Shown: positions 1-6,390, numbered from the stretch's first letter. The stretch: DNA of 33,186 nt from an uncultured Bacilli bacterium (GCA_947625535.1 CANQOR010000018.1:1-33186); one strand, 5' to 3'. Program-made: numbers and translations. The notes: generated by a model from the sequence alone, not told the origin.

Positions 1-363
1 CACGCGGACACCCTTTATTGTGTCTTCATGAACATTGCCAGCATCCTTGTAAACTCCTTTCAGGACACTTGCATCAGTCTTGAAAACATACTTGCTTGCA
101 ATATCCTTGCCAAGCTTTTCAAATATGCTGTAAACATACTTGCAATAATTGGCAATCACTTCACCTGCCTTTTCCGCTGTCTTGCCTGGTGCATAAATGA
201 AGTCAAGCTTTTCAGAGGTCTTGTCGAAAGTGAAGTACACAAATTCATGTCCAAAATATACGTTCTTATTAACATATATATTCAAGTGCATACAAGCTGT
301 CAGAATGTCTCCCTTGAAATGAAAGCCCTCAAGAGTACCCTTTACTTTTACGTTGCTTTTCAT
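1..363 (-). CDS. Hypothetical protein, C-terminus outside window
   Basis: Reading leftward from the ATG at 363-361 the frame stays open to the window edge (121 codons, no stop), starting MKSNVKVKGTLEGFHFKG. The visible part is a soluble, lysine-rich protein with beta-like N-terminal sequence and a more helical second half (KTAEKAGEVIANYCKYVYSIFEKLG). I see no signal peptide, membrane segment or family motif. It lies 23 bases downstream of the 387-755 gene on the same strand, so the two are probably co-transcribed from the promoter at 922-950. The start is preceded by ggcaggc, a weak Shine-Dalgarno at best. Function unknown. Confidence 0.6.
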   Translation of the reverse strand, partial: MKSNVKVKGTLEGFHFKGDILTACMHLNIYVNKNVYFGHEFVYFTFDKTSEKLDFIYAPGKTAEKAGEVIANYCKYVYSIFEKLGKDIASKYVFKTDASVLKGVYKDAGNVHEDTIKGVRV

Positions 364-386
364 GCCTGCCAAGGGTTGAAAGTGAT

Positions 387-755
387 TTATGCTGCCTTTG
401 CCTTGTACTCCTTGTCGCAGACAATGCGAACGATTACCAGCTCAGTGACCTCTTCCAGGTAGTGCATTGTGGCTTCCTTGTACGCACAAGACAAAGCAAG
501 TTTGGCTGCCTTGTTTCCAAGTATCTTTGCAAGGAAGCTTTCAATCCTCTCTTCTGGCTTGGGAAGTTGTGCAACGATATGCAAAATGTCTTTGTACTCG
601 TTTTTATTGGCTCCTGGGGTGCTCTCCCAAGTGTAGTCAAACTCATCTGTACGAGCATCAAATACCTTGTTGTACTCGCTTTCAGTGACCTTCAACGCGC
701 GGAATTCCTCGTTGTAGTAGTTAGTCACAGTTTCGATGGTGTGTGTCTTTTTCAT
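387..755 (-). CDS. Hypothetical small acidic protein
   Basis: A 122-residue protein starting MKKTHTIETVTNYYNEEFRALK. I chose the ATG at 755 over the upstream in-frame ATG at 794 because the leader just before it (aactaacacaccaaacagcc) matches the A/C-rich leaders of other genes here. The middle is acidic (TDEFDYTWEST) and the C-terminal half helical (ILGNKAAKLALSCAYKEATMHYLEEVTELVIVRIV). No recognised domain. It is transcribed leftward from a strong sigma70-type promoter at 922-950, giving a leader of roughly 160 bases that is homologous to the leader starting near 2060. Likely an early or accessory phage protein; role unknown. Confidence 0.65.
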   Translation of the reverse strand: MKKTHTIETVTNYYNEEFRALKVTESEYNKVFDARTDEFDYTWESTPGANKNEYKDILHIVAQLPKPEERIESFLAKILGNKAAKLALSCAYKEATMHYLEEVTELVIVRIVCDKEYKAKAA

Positions 756-921
756 GGCTGTTTGGTGTGTTAGTTGTTTCAGGTGTCTTTGCAACTCCCT
801 TGTTGCTCTTGACGATTACTATATATCACATTTCATTCACGATTGCAAGAAAAAATTCTGTTATTGAAAAATATTTTTCACAGTACCCGCACAAAAGACT
901 TCCCCTTTAGTCCAGTCTCTG

Positions 922-950
922 ATTATACACCTTTGCATGGCTCTTGTCAA
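922..950 (-). promoter_or_regulatory. Sigma70-type promoter for 387-755
   Basis: On the minus strand TTGACA (950-945) and TATAAT (927-922) are separated by exactly 17 bases, both perfect consensus. Transcription would start near 915. A palindrome at 982-994 lies about 31 bases upstream of the -35 box. Confidence 0.8.
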
Positions 951-981
951 GATTAAATTCATTTATTGCAAACTTTTTCTG

Positions 982-994
982 AATAACTGTTATT
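982..994. promoter_or_regulatory. 13-bp palindromic candidate operator
   Basis: AATAACTGTTATT is a perfect odd palindrome upstream of the leftward promoter. The identical sequence occurs at 1975-1987 upstream of the rightward promoter at 2025-2053, at similar distance. A shared regulator site is the simplest reading; the regulator is unknown. Confidence 0.5.
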
Positions 995-1038
995 TGCGGG
1001 CTCTAAAAAAATAAATTGTCATAATGTAACTTTTTTTT

Positions 1039-1067
1039 CTTGCAATACCTGCCAACTTATGCTATAT
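1039..1067 (+). promoter_or_regulatory. Promoter for 1130-1918
   Basis: TTGCAA (1039-1044), 17 bases, TATATA (1062-1067). The same TTGCAA/N17 form occurs at 19173-19201. Predicted start near 1074 gives a leader of about 55 bases ending aactaacttattcacaccATG, with no Shine-Dalgarno. Confidence 0.6.
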
Positions 1068-1129
1068 ATGGAAGCGTCAAGAGGCAATGGGGCTTCAAGA
1101 CAACTTAAAACAACTAACTTATTCACACC

Positions 1130-1918
1130 ATGAAATACACAGTTACACCTCGTAGATTATATGTTGAGAGCTTCGACGAAAATCTCCTGCCATGCAAAGT
1201 GGCGTATCAAATCACAGACGAACTCGGAGAAATTACCGGTGAATTTTTATCTGTCTCTACTCCCAAGGGCAATTTGCAATTAAAGAATCAGAGTGTGAAA
1301 GACAAGGAGCTTTTGCAATCTATCCGCAAGGGCCGGAAAGAAGCCTTGCAAACGAACTTTGAACATGGACAATGGAAGTCTGCTCAAATCTTTGATGGAA
1401 AATACACATGGCAGATTGAAGATATACTTGCAACTTCTATTAACGGGTACTTTGCTCTGAAAATCCCCGTGCGTTTCTCTGATGGTATCTGCTTTGCAAA
1501 TCAGATGAAAGAGCTTGCCAAGGTCAAGGGGTACTTAAACTATAACAAAAAGGATGAAAAAGGAAATTATGGCCGGTATGACTTCGCAGATTCGAATGAA
1601 TTTTGGCTTGTACTTCGTTTAGCTTGCACCATTGACAGCTTGACGCGCGCTTTTTCTCAAGTCGATAGCATACCTACAAGGTACTATGTTTCCTTTGAGG
1701 GTGAGCATTCTAGCTTGATGTTGGCAAAGTTTGGAGGAAGCTCCCTTGAAATCTCAAATGATGCTGCATACAAATCCTATGATGACGGCAATTCCCTTGA
1801 AGAGAATAAAGAGTTATTTGAGCAACGTATTAAAGAGTTGCTTGAAAAGTACTACGTTTCACAGTTTGCGAAAGTATTTGCCAAGGCTGATTTGGATAGC
1901 TTCATGATAGAAGCCTGA
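1130..1918 (+). CDS. Hypothetical protein, 262 aa
   Basis: Starts MKYTVTPRRLYVESFDENLLPCKVAYQI and is preceded by an A/C-rich leader and its own promoter at 1039-1067; a strong terminator follows at once. The sequence alternates beta-rich stretches (GKYTWQIEDILATSINGYFALKIPVRF; IPTRYYVSFEGEHSSLMLAKF) with a helical, charged C-terminus (EENKELFEQRIKELLEKYYVSQFAKVFAKADLDSFMIEA). No signal peptide or membrane segment, and no motif I can assign to a family. It forms its own monocistronic unit between the two homologous outward-facing control regions. A cytoplasmic phage accessory protein of unknown role. Confidence 0.75.
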   Translation: MKYTVTPRRLYVESFDENLLPCKVAYQITDELGEITGEFLSVSTPKGNLQLKNQSVKDKELLQSIRKGRKEALQTNFEHGQWKSAQIFDGKYTWQIEDILATSINGYFALKIPVRFSDGICFANQMKELAKVKGYLNYNKKDEKGNYGRYDFADSNEFWLVLRLACTIDSLTRAFSQVDSIPTRYYVSFEGEHSSLMLAKFGGSSLEISNDAAYKSYDDGNSLEENKELFEQRIKELLEKYYVSQFAKVFAKADLDSFMIEA

Positions 1919-1926
1919 TTCACGAT

Positions 1927-1963
1927 TCCCGCAAGGCTTGCAACGGTCTTGCGGGATTCTTTT
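1927..1963 (+). terminator. Rho-independent terminator after 1130-1918
   Basis: Perfect 9-bp stem TCCCGCAAG (1927-1935) with CTTGCGGGA (1948-1956), then ttctttta. It lies 9 bases after the stop codon. Confidence 0.85.
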
Positions 1964-1974
1964 ACCCTCGTTTC

Positions 1975-2140
1975 AATAACTGTTATTCACGAAAAAAAAT
2001 AATTCATTTTAGATGAATTTAATCTTGACAGGAGGTATTAAAAGGTGTATAATGCAAGATGGACTGAAACGGGGAAGCTTTTATCTCCTACTTCTACAAA
2101 CTATTTTCAAATAACAAAAGATTTTTCTTGCAGATTCGCG
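1975..2140 (+). repeat. Control region copy B (inverted homologue of 837-994)
   Basis: The plus-strand counterpart of 837-994: palindrome at 1975-1987, gaatttaatcTTGACA, shared aaggtgTATAAT, then leader text tggactgaaacggggaag, tattttcaaataaca and tttttcttgca. The conservation runs from about 50 bases upstream of the promoter to about 80 bases into the transcript. Confidence 0.7.
2025..2053 (+). promoter_or_regulatory. Sigma70-type promoter for 2220-2585
   Basis: TTGACA (2025-2030), 17 bases, TATAAT (2048-2053), perfect consensus. The predicted leader of about 160 bases holds the sequence shared with the 387-755 leader and the first NECLDFLKAQL-coding copy. Confidence 0.8.
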
Positions 2141-2158
2141 CTTCTCAAGGCGTTGAAA

Positions 2159-2196
2159 TAAATGAATGCCTTGACTTCTTAAAAGCTCAACTGTAA
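2159..2196 (+). pseudogene. Remnant encoding C-terminal peptide NECLDFLKAQL, copy 1
   Basis: A 38-base segment repeated at 2579-2616 with three differences. In the shared frame both copies read NECLDFLKAQL then TAA, and all three differences are synonymous (tta/ctg and aaa/aag), so selection acted on the peptide. Upstream of copy 1 the frame runs back only to a TGA near 2067 and has no ATG; a TTG could start a 23-residue peptide. I read it as the tail of a decayed or duplicated small gene, but a real micropeptide is possible. Confidence 0.45.
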
Positions 2197-2219
2197 ACAA
2201 ACTAACCCATTAAAACATC

Positions 2220-2585
2220 ATGGAAAAGTATCACCATATAAAGACTCTTGAAGACTATCGCTATACTTGGTTCGCTCATGTTCAAGAGATAACTCCGGCT
2301 GAACTTCAAGATATGATTGAAGCCTCTAAGAATAACGATATGATAACTTATAAAAAGGTTGAAGTTGAACGTGGAAATTATAATTGTTATCATGAGTTTA
2401 CGGTCAACCGTTACCCCGGAAAAACTGAAATACTTGAAGACTTCTTGAAGGCTGCTAACTTTCCTCAACCTGCAATTGGCACGGCTTTACTCCTACGAGA
2501 CAATAGCGGTTCAGCAAGTGAGCGCGACCCATATATTCAGGATGTCATGTTCCTCCTTAAAGAAGAAAGGTGTCAAGTTAAATGA
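2220..2585 (+). CDS. Hypothetical protein, probably frameshifted at its 3' end
   Basis: A 121-residue frame starting MEKYHHIKTLEDYRYTWFAHVQEITPAELQDMIEASKNNDMITYKKVEVERGNY, preceded by the A/C-rich leader acccattaaaacatc. No family recognised. Its last codons (LLKEERCQVK) look like a frameshift product: from about 2551 another frame reads SLKKKGVKLNECLDFLKAQL and stops at 2616, and that tail repeats the peptide coded at 2159-2196. The original protein probably ended in NECLDFLKAQL, and an indel near the A-rich stretch at 2557-2568 moved the stop. A short stand-alone frame from the ATG at 2542 is the alternative. Transcribed from the promoter at 2025-2053. Confidence 0.55.
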   Translation: MEKYHHIKTLEDYRYTWFAHVQEITPAELQDMIEASKNNDMITYKKVEVERGNYNCYHEFTVNRYPGKTEILEDFLKAANFPQPAIGTALLLRDNSGSASERDPYIQDVMFLLKEERCQVK

Positions 2586-2616
2586 ATGCCTTGACTTCCT
2601 GAAGGCTCAACTGTAA
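2579..2616 (+). repeat. Copy 2 of the NECLDFLKAQL-coding repeat
   Basis: 38-base direct repeat of 2159-2196, differing only at synonymous positions. Here it overlaps the annotated end of 2220-2585 in a different frame. Confidence 0.6.
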
Positions 2617-2635
2617 TTACCTTTCAAATTAACTA

Positions 2636-2707
2636 ATGGACACTTTAAAAGCATGGCAATACACACTTGACAAGCTCTCTTCCTTGCGTCAGTTTGTCCA
2701 CGCCTAA
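2636..2707 (+). CDS. Possible 23-residue peptide
   Basis: A short frame reading MDTLKAWQYTLDKLSSLRQFVHA, 19 bases after the previous stop and 30 bases before a strong terminator, so it is the last frame of this transcript. The leader ctttcaaattaacta resembles those of other genes here. Length alone cannot prove coding; it could equally be the remnant of a decayed gene. Confidence 0.25.
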   Translation: MDTLKAWQYTLDKLSSLRQFVHA

Positions 2708-2737
2708 CTTTCCATAACTTCCAACTTCTCTCTTTCA

Positions 2738-2774
2738 GGGGACTTGCAAATTAAATGCAAGTCCCCTTCATTTT
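2738..2774 (+). terminator. Rho-independent terminator closing the 2220-2707 unit
   Basis: Perfect 11-bp stem GGGGACTTGCA (2738-2748) with TGCAAGTCCCC (2756-2766), 7-base loop, then ttcatttta. Confidence 0.85.
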
Positions 2775-3170
2775 ACCCTCTAATTGTTATTTCAGGCCTG
2801 CTCTATTTGTTAGAGACTTCTATATAACAATTTTTCTGTTATTAAAATCTCTATTAAAAAATGCTTTTCTCCGGGTGCTTGCATGTTTCACTGAATGGGG
2901 CTTAATACAAAAATTTTCCTTGTAAAATTTTCCTTATAAAAATTTCCTGAAAAAATTCTGCAAAAAAAATCTGGAAAATTTTGAAAGTGATTATTGAAAA
3001 TGAATTGAAGTTCCCTGTTGAAAATATTGTTGGTTCCCAAAGGAGTTTCGGATAGGCGGGTGAATTTTAGTTTCAATCTACTTTAAACAGTTCTTCTCGT
3101 CTTTTTTATTTCATCCACCATCTTTCTTGCAAGCAAATCAAACACTATGGCGGGGAAGAGCCAATGTTTT
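2775..3170. other. AT-rich gene-free stretch
   Basis: I see no convincing gene. The stretch is very AT-rich and holds two adjacent imperfect copies of aaaattttcctt at about 2915-2940. The one longer frame on the minus strand (2888-3076) has no leader or promoter and a phenylalanine/asparagine-heavy composition expected of AT-rich noncoding DNA. Confidence 0.5.
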
Positions 3171-3172
3171 TG

Positions 3173-3181
3173 TGTTATAAT
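3173..3181 (+). promoter_or_regulatory. Extended -10 box directly before 3190
   Basis: TGTTATAAT is an extended -10 element (TGn-TATAAT). No good -35 is visible. Only 8 bases separate it from the ATG at 3190, so a transcript from it would start within a base or two of the start codon. Confidence 0.45.
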
Positions 3182-3189
3182 GAGTTTAG

Positions 3190-3543
3190 ATGAACGAAGA
3201 AGAAGACTATTGGGAACATTTAGAAGATTTTGAAACGCTTTATGAATTATGTTGTTATTATTGTGAGGAAGCTTTAGCAAAAAGACTTGGTTATACCGAT
3301 GGAAGAGGATTGGAGTTAAAGGATTACGGAAAAGCTCTTAAAATCCTAGAAGACAATTGGGAAGAAATCGAAAATGAAATTTGTAAAGAACATTGGGAAG
3401 AGGAAAATAAGAGATTCCCTTGGGGGATAGTTGATGAGGATGATTTCAGACTCGAAGTTGTGGACGGTATGGAGGAGTGCCAGAATGAATTAAAAGGCCG
3501 TTGGAATAATTATTGTGATTATTCTATGAATGATAAGAAATGA
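3190..3543 (+). CDS. Hypothetical acidic protein, 117 aa
   Basis: Starts MNEEEDYWEHLEDFETLYELCCYYCEEALAKRLGY and is strongly acidic and tryptophan/tyrosine-rich throughout (EDNWEEIENEICKEHWEEENKRFPWGIVDEDDFRLEV). It has no basic patch, signal or membrane segment. Small, very acidic phage proteins are sometimes DNA mimics that block host DNA-binding enzymes, but nothing specific shows that here. The start sits 8 bases after an extended -10 box and there is no Shine-Dalgarno, so the message may be leaderless. A separate unit between a gene-free stretch and the late-type gene at 3621. Confidence 0.6.
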   Translation: MNEEEDYWEHLEDFETLYELCCYYCEEALAKRLGYTDGRGLELKDYGKALKILEDNWEEIENEICKEHWEEENKRFPWGIVDEDDFRLEVVDGMEECQNELKGRWNNYCDYSMNDKK

Positions 3544-3602
3544 CAAGAAGACTGAATTATAAATGATAAAATTGATAAAATGTTGAGCAAAAAAAACTTG
3601 CC

Positions 3603-3611
3603 TATTAAATA
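3603..3611 (+). promoter_or_regulatory. T4-late-like TAAATA box before 3621
   Basis: tattaaata ends 9 bases before the ATG. Equivalent boxes precede 6405, 21793, 22409, 24596 and 33109 (minus strand). T4 late promoters use TATAAATA at -10; whether this phage uses it the same way is inference. Confidence 0.45.
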
Positions 3612-3620
3612 ACCATAACA

Positions 3621-4250
3621 ATGAAAACAAGAATCATTAAAGGGCACAGTGTTTTGAGGGAAGCTTTTAAAGAGTCTTTAGGGAGGAAGCGGGAGAGTTT
3701 GGTTGAGGCGACAATGGATTCTTTTAGAAAGAAAGAGTTAAAGAATAATTCTCAGGGAAACAATACAGCAGAAGATAAGCTTTATGGTGACACAGATTTA
3801 ACCAAAGCTTTATCGTCTTATCAAAAATATATACAGTTTACACAAGAAGCAGACAAGAATGTGAAACTTGTGAATTACGCAAAACGTTACAACAGGCTGA
3901 TGGCTTTGATTGAATATCTCACATCAATTTACAAGGAAAAAGGTTATGATAAAATAACAAAAAAGGAAGCGGCAGAAGTTGTTAAAACATACCATGCTGT
4001 TGATAATGATTTAGAAGCAGTCCTAGAAATCATCGACAGAAATACTTATATAGATAGAAGTCATGAAGCTAGATGGTACAACGATTATGTAAGAAAAGAA
4101 ATATATAAAGCAGATAAAAACGCAAGAGAAATGTTCAATAAATTTCAAAAGGTTATTGATGCAGAGGATACAGATGAAGGTATGGAAAATCTTGCTAAAA
4201 AACGAAGACAAAGAATGAAAAGAGAAGAAAAATACAATTCTGCCACATAA
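3621..4250 (+). CDS. Probable packaged protein with capsid-targeting-like N-terminus
   Basis: A 209-residue, highly charged, mostly helical protein starting MKTRIIKGHSVLREAFKESLG. The segment RIIKGHSVLREAF (residues 4-16) is shared with the proteins starting at 21793, 22409 and 24596, which are otherwise unrelated. It contains L-R-E before A, matching the (I/L)-x-E rule of T4-type prohead protease, and resembles the T4 internal-protein signal MKTYQEFIAEA. The body (residues 50-205) is lysine-rich and helical (SSYQKYIQFTQEADKNVKLVNYAKRYNRLMALIEYL) and ends in a basic tail (KKRRQRMKREEKY) that could bind DNA. Its start follows a TAAATA box. Packaging is inference; the mature function is unknown. 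Confidence 0.65.
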   Translation: MKTRIIKGHSVLREAFKESLGRKRESLVEATMDSFRKKELKNNSQGNNTAEDKLYGDTDLTKALSSYQKYIQFTQEADKNVKLVNYAKRYNRLMALIEYLTSIYKEKGYDKITKKEAAEVVKTYHAVDNDLEAVLEIIDRNTYIDRSHEARWYNDYVRKEIYKADKNAREMFNKFQKVIDAEDTDEGMENLAKKRRQRMKREEKYNSAT

Positions 4251-4363
4251 GGGATAAAGCTCCCTGTTGGGGAGACAAATCTAGCTATGATAAACTTTAC
4301 ACTATTGGAGTCCTCTGATACTCCCTTAGGACTAACCTTAGCCATTATTAGTTTTGTGCTCAT
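4145..4363 (-). CDS. Doubtful small frame downstream of 4365-4709
   Basis: Begins MSTKLIMAKVSPKGVSEDSNSVKFIIARFVSPTGSFIPYVAEL one base after the stop of the preceding minus-strand gene, a spacing typical of an operon. The first 37 residues look protein-like, but the rest (YFSSLFILCLRFLARFSIPSSVSSASITF) is antisense to the end of 3621-4250 and has the composition of a shadow frame. The likeliest reading is the 5' remnant of a gene whose 3' part was replaced by the convergent gene. Confidence 0.3.
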   Translation of the reverse strand: MSTKLIMAKVSPKGVSEDSNSVKFIIARFVSPTGSFIPYVAELYFSSLFILCLRFLARFSIPSSVSSASITF

Positions 4364-4364
4364 A

Positions 4365-4709
4365 TTAGCGATAAATCTCAGCAGTGAAGGTCTCTTCCAA
4401 AAACATGGGCTTCTTAGTTTCCCAGATTTGTTCTATCATGGCATAAAGCTCCCCGGAGTCCTGACCAATTATTTTGAGTATGGCTAACACTATTCCCTCA
4501 AATACTAATCCATCCTCTCGATTAGTCCATTTATACTTCATATCACTATCCTCCCAGTCAAATTCCATAACACTGCTGTAATCCATTAGACTAGTAAGTT
4601 TCTCTCCCTCTTCCCCAAGTATATTCACTTCTAATCTAGCCTTAACACAGTTATTAGTCCCATTCACTGGTTCAGTACTCAGTACTATTTCTCTCTTCTT
4701 TGTCTTCAT
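4365..4709 (-). CDS. Hypothetical protein, 114 aa
   Basis: Starts MKTKKREIVLSTEPVNGTNNCVKARLEVNILGEEGEKLTSLMDYSSVMEFDWEDSDMKYKWTNREDGLVFEGIVLAILKIIGQDSGELYAMIEQIWETKK. The pattern (beta-rich, acidic N-terminal half; helical C-terminal third) resembles the 185-residue protein at 25422-25979, and the two could be distant relatives. No catalytic motif. Its leader contains, in antisense, the solo IS607-type right end at 4730-4783, so insertion of that element reshaped its 5' region. An extended -10 box lies at 4785-4793. Function unknown. Confidence 0.65.
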   Translation of the reverse strand: MKTKKREIVLSTEPVNGTNNCVKARLEVNILGEEGEKLTSLMDYSSVMEFDWEDSDMKYKWTNREDGLVFEGIVLAILKIIGQDSGELYAMIEQIWETKKPMFLEETFTAEIYR

Positions 4710-4729
4710 ATATTCAATTCTATTTGATG

Positions 4730-4783
4730 TATGTTTGATGTCAGAAAACTAACATTTCATCAATTTTCATGACTTTTAGTAAC
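4730..4783 (+). mobile_element. Solo IS607-type right end (omega-RNA 3' end remnant)
   Basis: About 54 bases match the 3' end of tnpB plus right end of the element at 8097-9927, from tatgtttgat through cagaaaactaacatttcatc to the terminal ttttagtaac, with a handful of differences. No tnpB or tnpA sequence remains upstream. The last 30 bases follow the 10+10+10 pattern seen at all four such ends here (4754-4783, 8097-8126, 10958-10987, 12291-12320). The following bases tattatatcacagtt would be its guide. Confidence 0.75.
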
Positions 4784-4784
4784 T

Positions 4785-4793
4785 ATTATATCA
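4785..4793 (-). promoter_or_regulatory. Extended -10 box for 4365-4709
   Basis: On the minus strand TGATATAAT fits the extended -10 form. No clear -35. It begins right where the solo right end stops, so the message would carry the antisense of that end in its leader. Confidence 0.4.
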
Positions 4794-4850
4794 CAGTTTT
4801 ATCAAAAATTATGGCAATTAGTTCACAAATCAATCGTAAACTTAAATTTC

Positions 4851-4985
4851 TTACCCTATCTCTTTTCCTGAAAACACTTGGCTATCTTCTATTTCTTCTA
4901 CTGCATTGTCTACTAATGCTTCTACCCATGCATCTGCCTCATTTAAGTTAGTTCCGAGATTGACATTGATAGATTTCTTTTTCAT
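4851..4985 (-). CDS. Small acidic protein, 44 aa
   Basis: Reads MKKKSINVNLGTNLNEADAWVEALVDNAVEEIEDSQVFSGKEIG. The leader gaagaggtaacacaccATG matches the cacaccATG pattern of well-supported genes here, and it is the fourth frame of a leftward series (6270 to 5950, 5953 to 5417, 5369 to 5004, 4985 to 4851) with short gaps. The sequence is acidic with one amphipathic helix (ADAWVEALVDNAVEEIED). No family recognised. Confidence 0.5.
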   Translation of the reverse strand: MKKKSINVNLGTNLNEADAWVEALVDNAVEEIEDSQVFSGKEIG

Positions 4986-5003
4986 GGTGTGTTACCTCTT
5001 CTT

Positions 5004-5369
5004 TCATGATTTGTTAGTTGTGATTTTTGTGATAATTGGCGTTGGAATAGACGAATAGGTGGTTTCAATAAACTCAAGCTCCTCGTGAAGTTTGAACATC
5101 TCAAAAGAAGCTTTCATAATTTCTTCTTTTGTCATGCCAACGACCATGAGAATCGTGTCAATTTTGTCATTTTGTGCGCATTCAAATTCGGAGAAAGCAT
5201 CTTCATCCAATGGAACAAACTCGTTTTCTTTCAGTTGCAAATTCATTCTTGCAACTGTTTCAAACTTGTCGTCTTGAAGTTTTGTTATAAATAAGAACCT
5301 TTCACCATTAAATCCGTGTTCTTTGTTGATTCGGGTGACGATTGTGAGTTGTCTTGTGTTATGTTTCAT
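5004..5369 (-). CDS. Hypothetical protein, 121 aa
   Basis: Starts MKHNTRQLTIVTRINKEHGFNGERFLFITKLQDDKFETVARMNLQLKENEFVPLDEDAFSEFECAQNDKIDTILMVVGMTKEEIMKASFEMFKLHEELEFIET. I chose the ATG at 5369 (leader cttaatcatcttgcc) over 5420, which would put the start inside the upstream gene. The N-terminal half is beta-rich; the C-terminal half (MTKEEIMKASFEMFKLHEELEF) is helical. The layout, beta domain then acidic stretch then helix, recalls 4365-4709 and 25422-25979. Third gene of a leftward operon. Function unknown. Confidence 0.6.
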   Translation of the reverse strand: MKHNTRQLTIVTRINKEHGFNGERFLFITKLQDDKFETVARMNLQLKENEFVPLDEDAFSEFECAQNDKIDTILMVVGMTKEEIMKASFEMFKLHEELEFIETTYSSIPTPIITKITTNKS

Positions 5370-5416
5370 GGCAAGATGATTAAGACAAATTTTTCTAAAT
5401 TTGTCAAGAAAAAAAA

Positions 5417-5953
5417 TCACAAACTCAAAAATTCAACAATGACAAGCTCTCTATCCTTTTTCCAAAAAGAAATACCTCCAATTCTATTCCTTAAATTTGA
5501 TTTCTCTACAGAATCAACAATCTTTTGAATTGACAGGCTGGATTCTATTGGACAAGACTCTAAATCGTTTTCATCTCCTAATCTCTTTCCTTTGAAAATA
5601 CTGTGGCCCTTATACCAATTATAATATTGAAGCTCATCTGTTTTGCCGCCTAAAGCAAATTCGTTCTTGCTGGTTTTTGCGGACACCACAGCTTCTTCTT
5701 CAAGAATACAGGTAAGTTGAATGAAAGATGCAAAACATTTCTCCTTCCAAAAATCTGTTTCCTTAATAAGATTGCAAAATGATTCTATCTCGTCCTTCAA
5801 TTCATCGGATATTGTTGGCGGATCAACTTCAACCATCTTCCCATGGTCTATACTATATTCGAACCACCTCCAAGGTTCATTTTGGGCACGGTAGACATAA
5901 CATTCTAAAATGGTGTGCGGTTCCATTTCACTGTTTTTAATATCCTCTTTCAT
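5417..5953 (-). CDS. Hypothetical protein, 178 aa
   Basis: Starts MKEDIKNSEMEPHTILECYVYRAQNEPWRWFEYSIDHGKMVEVDPPTISDELKDEIESFCNLIKETDFWKEKCFASFIQLTCILEEEAVVSAKTSKNEFALGG. Its ATG overlaps the stop of the upstream gene (ATGA at 5953-5950), a sign of translational coupling. It has no transmembrane segment, signal or metal-binding cluster, and no family I recognise. The last residues (RNRIGGISFWKKDRELVIVEFLSL) are beta-like. Middle gene of the leftward operon driven from 6312-6340. Confidence 0.65.
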   Translation of the reverse strand: MKEDIKNSEMEPHTILECYVYRAQNEPWRWFEYSIDHGKMVEVDPPTISDELKDEIESFCNLIKETDFWKEKCFASFIQLTCILEEEAVVSAKTSKNEFALGGKTDELQYYNWYKGHSIFKGKRLGDENDLESCPIESSLSIQKIVDSVEKSNLRNRIGGISFWKKDRELVIVEFLSL

Positions 5954-6270
5954 ATCTGATGTTCCTCTTCAAACTCTTCAAGATTTTCTTGTTGCATCTT
6001 CCATGAAAGGTCTATGAGGTGTAAAGCCCAATACTTTTTAGTGATAGCATCCAGCATATCTAAAACTCCGTAAGTATAACCATCGCATTGAGGTTCCTCT
6101 TGAAAGAACTCTCCGAGTTTGAATTTATAGAGACGGACTTTACACGTTGTTTGAATGCGGTCTTGTGGACGACCGTTTTCAACATATATTGTGAACAACA
6201 CATAGTCATGGGTCAACTTATGAAATGACTTGACCATGGTCCCCTTAATTGTTACAGTAATACCTGTCAT
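5950..6270 (-). CDS. Hypothetical protein, 106 aa, first gene of operon
   Basis: Starts MTGITVTIKGTMVKSFHKLTHDYVLFTIYVENGRPQDRIQTTCKVRLYKFKLGEFFQEEPQCDGYTYGVLDMLDAITKKYWALHLIDLSWKMQQENLEEFEEEH. The alternating first 60 residues suggest a beta-sheet fold and the acidic C-terminus is helical. It ends in a 4-base overlap with the next gene. The promoter at 6312-6340 gives a leader of about 35 bases without a Shine-Dalgarno. No family recognised. Confidence 0.65.
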   Translation of the reverse strand: MTGITVTIKGTMVKSFHKLTHDYVLFTIYVENGRPQDRIQTTCKVRLYKFKLGEFFQEEPQCDGYTYGVLDMLDAITKKYWALHLIDLSWKMQQENLEEFEEEHQI

Positions 6271-6311
6271 AGTTGTGATGAATTAGATTGTTTAAGAGAT
6301 TTAACGAGGCA

Positions 6312-6340
6312 ACCATATCACAGGATTGTCTCTTTGTCAA
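6312..6340 (-). promoter_or_regulatory. Promoter of the 6270-4851 operon
   Basis: Minus strand: TTGACA (6340-6335), 17 bases, TATGGT (6317-6312) with an upstream TGA extension. The text TATGGTTGCCTCGT at and after the -10 box nearly repeats at the promoter 19127-19155 (TATGGTTACCTCAT), suggesting one regulated class. Confidence 0.7.
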
Positions 6341-6390
6341 GGAAAATGTTTGGAAAGTTGAAAGATGGGTGGAAGAGGGGATTGAAGATT

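Larger units (their letters stand above)
837..994 (-). repeat. Control region copy A (inverted homologue of 1975-2140)
   Basis: Read on the minus strand, this segment holds the 13-base palindrome AATAACAGTTATT, the text gaatttaatcTTGACA, a promoter, then a leader with tggactaaaggggaag, tatttttcaataaca and ttttttcttgca. The same elements in the same order occur on the plus strand at 1975-2140, so the two control regions point away from each other around the 1130-1918 gene. Similarity in both promoter and leader suggests a duplication that kept a shared operator and possibly a 5' UTR element. Confidence 0.7.

Noticed and set aside
28-462. Plus-strand open frame of 144 codons
   Set aside because: It overlaps two minus-strand frames with better composition, promoter and leaders; the cysteine/leucine-rich translation is typical of a shadow.
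2888-3280. Two minus-strand frames (62 and 65 codons)
   Set aside because: Composition of AT-rich noncoding DNA, no leader or promoter, and the second overlaps the better 3190 gene.
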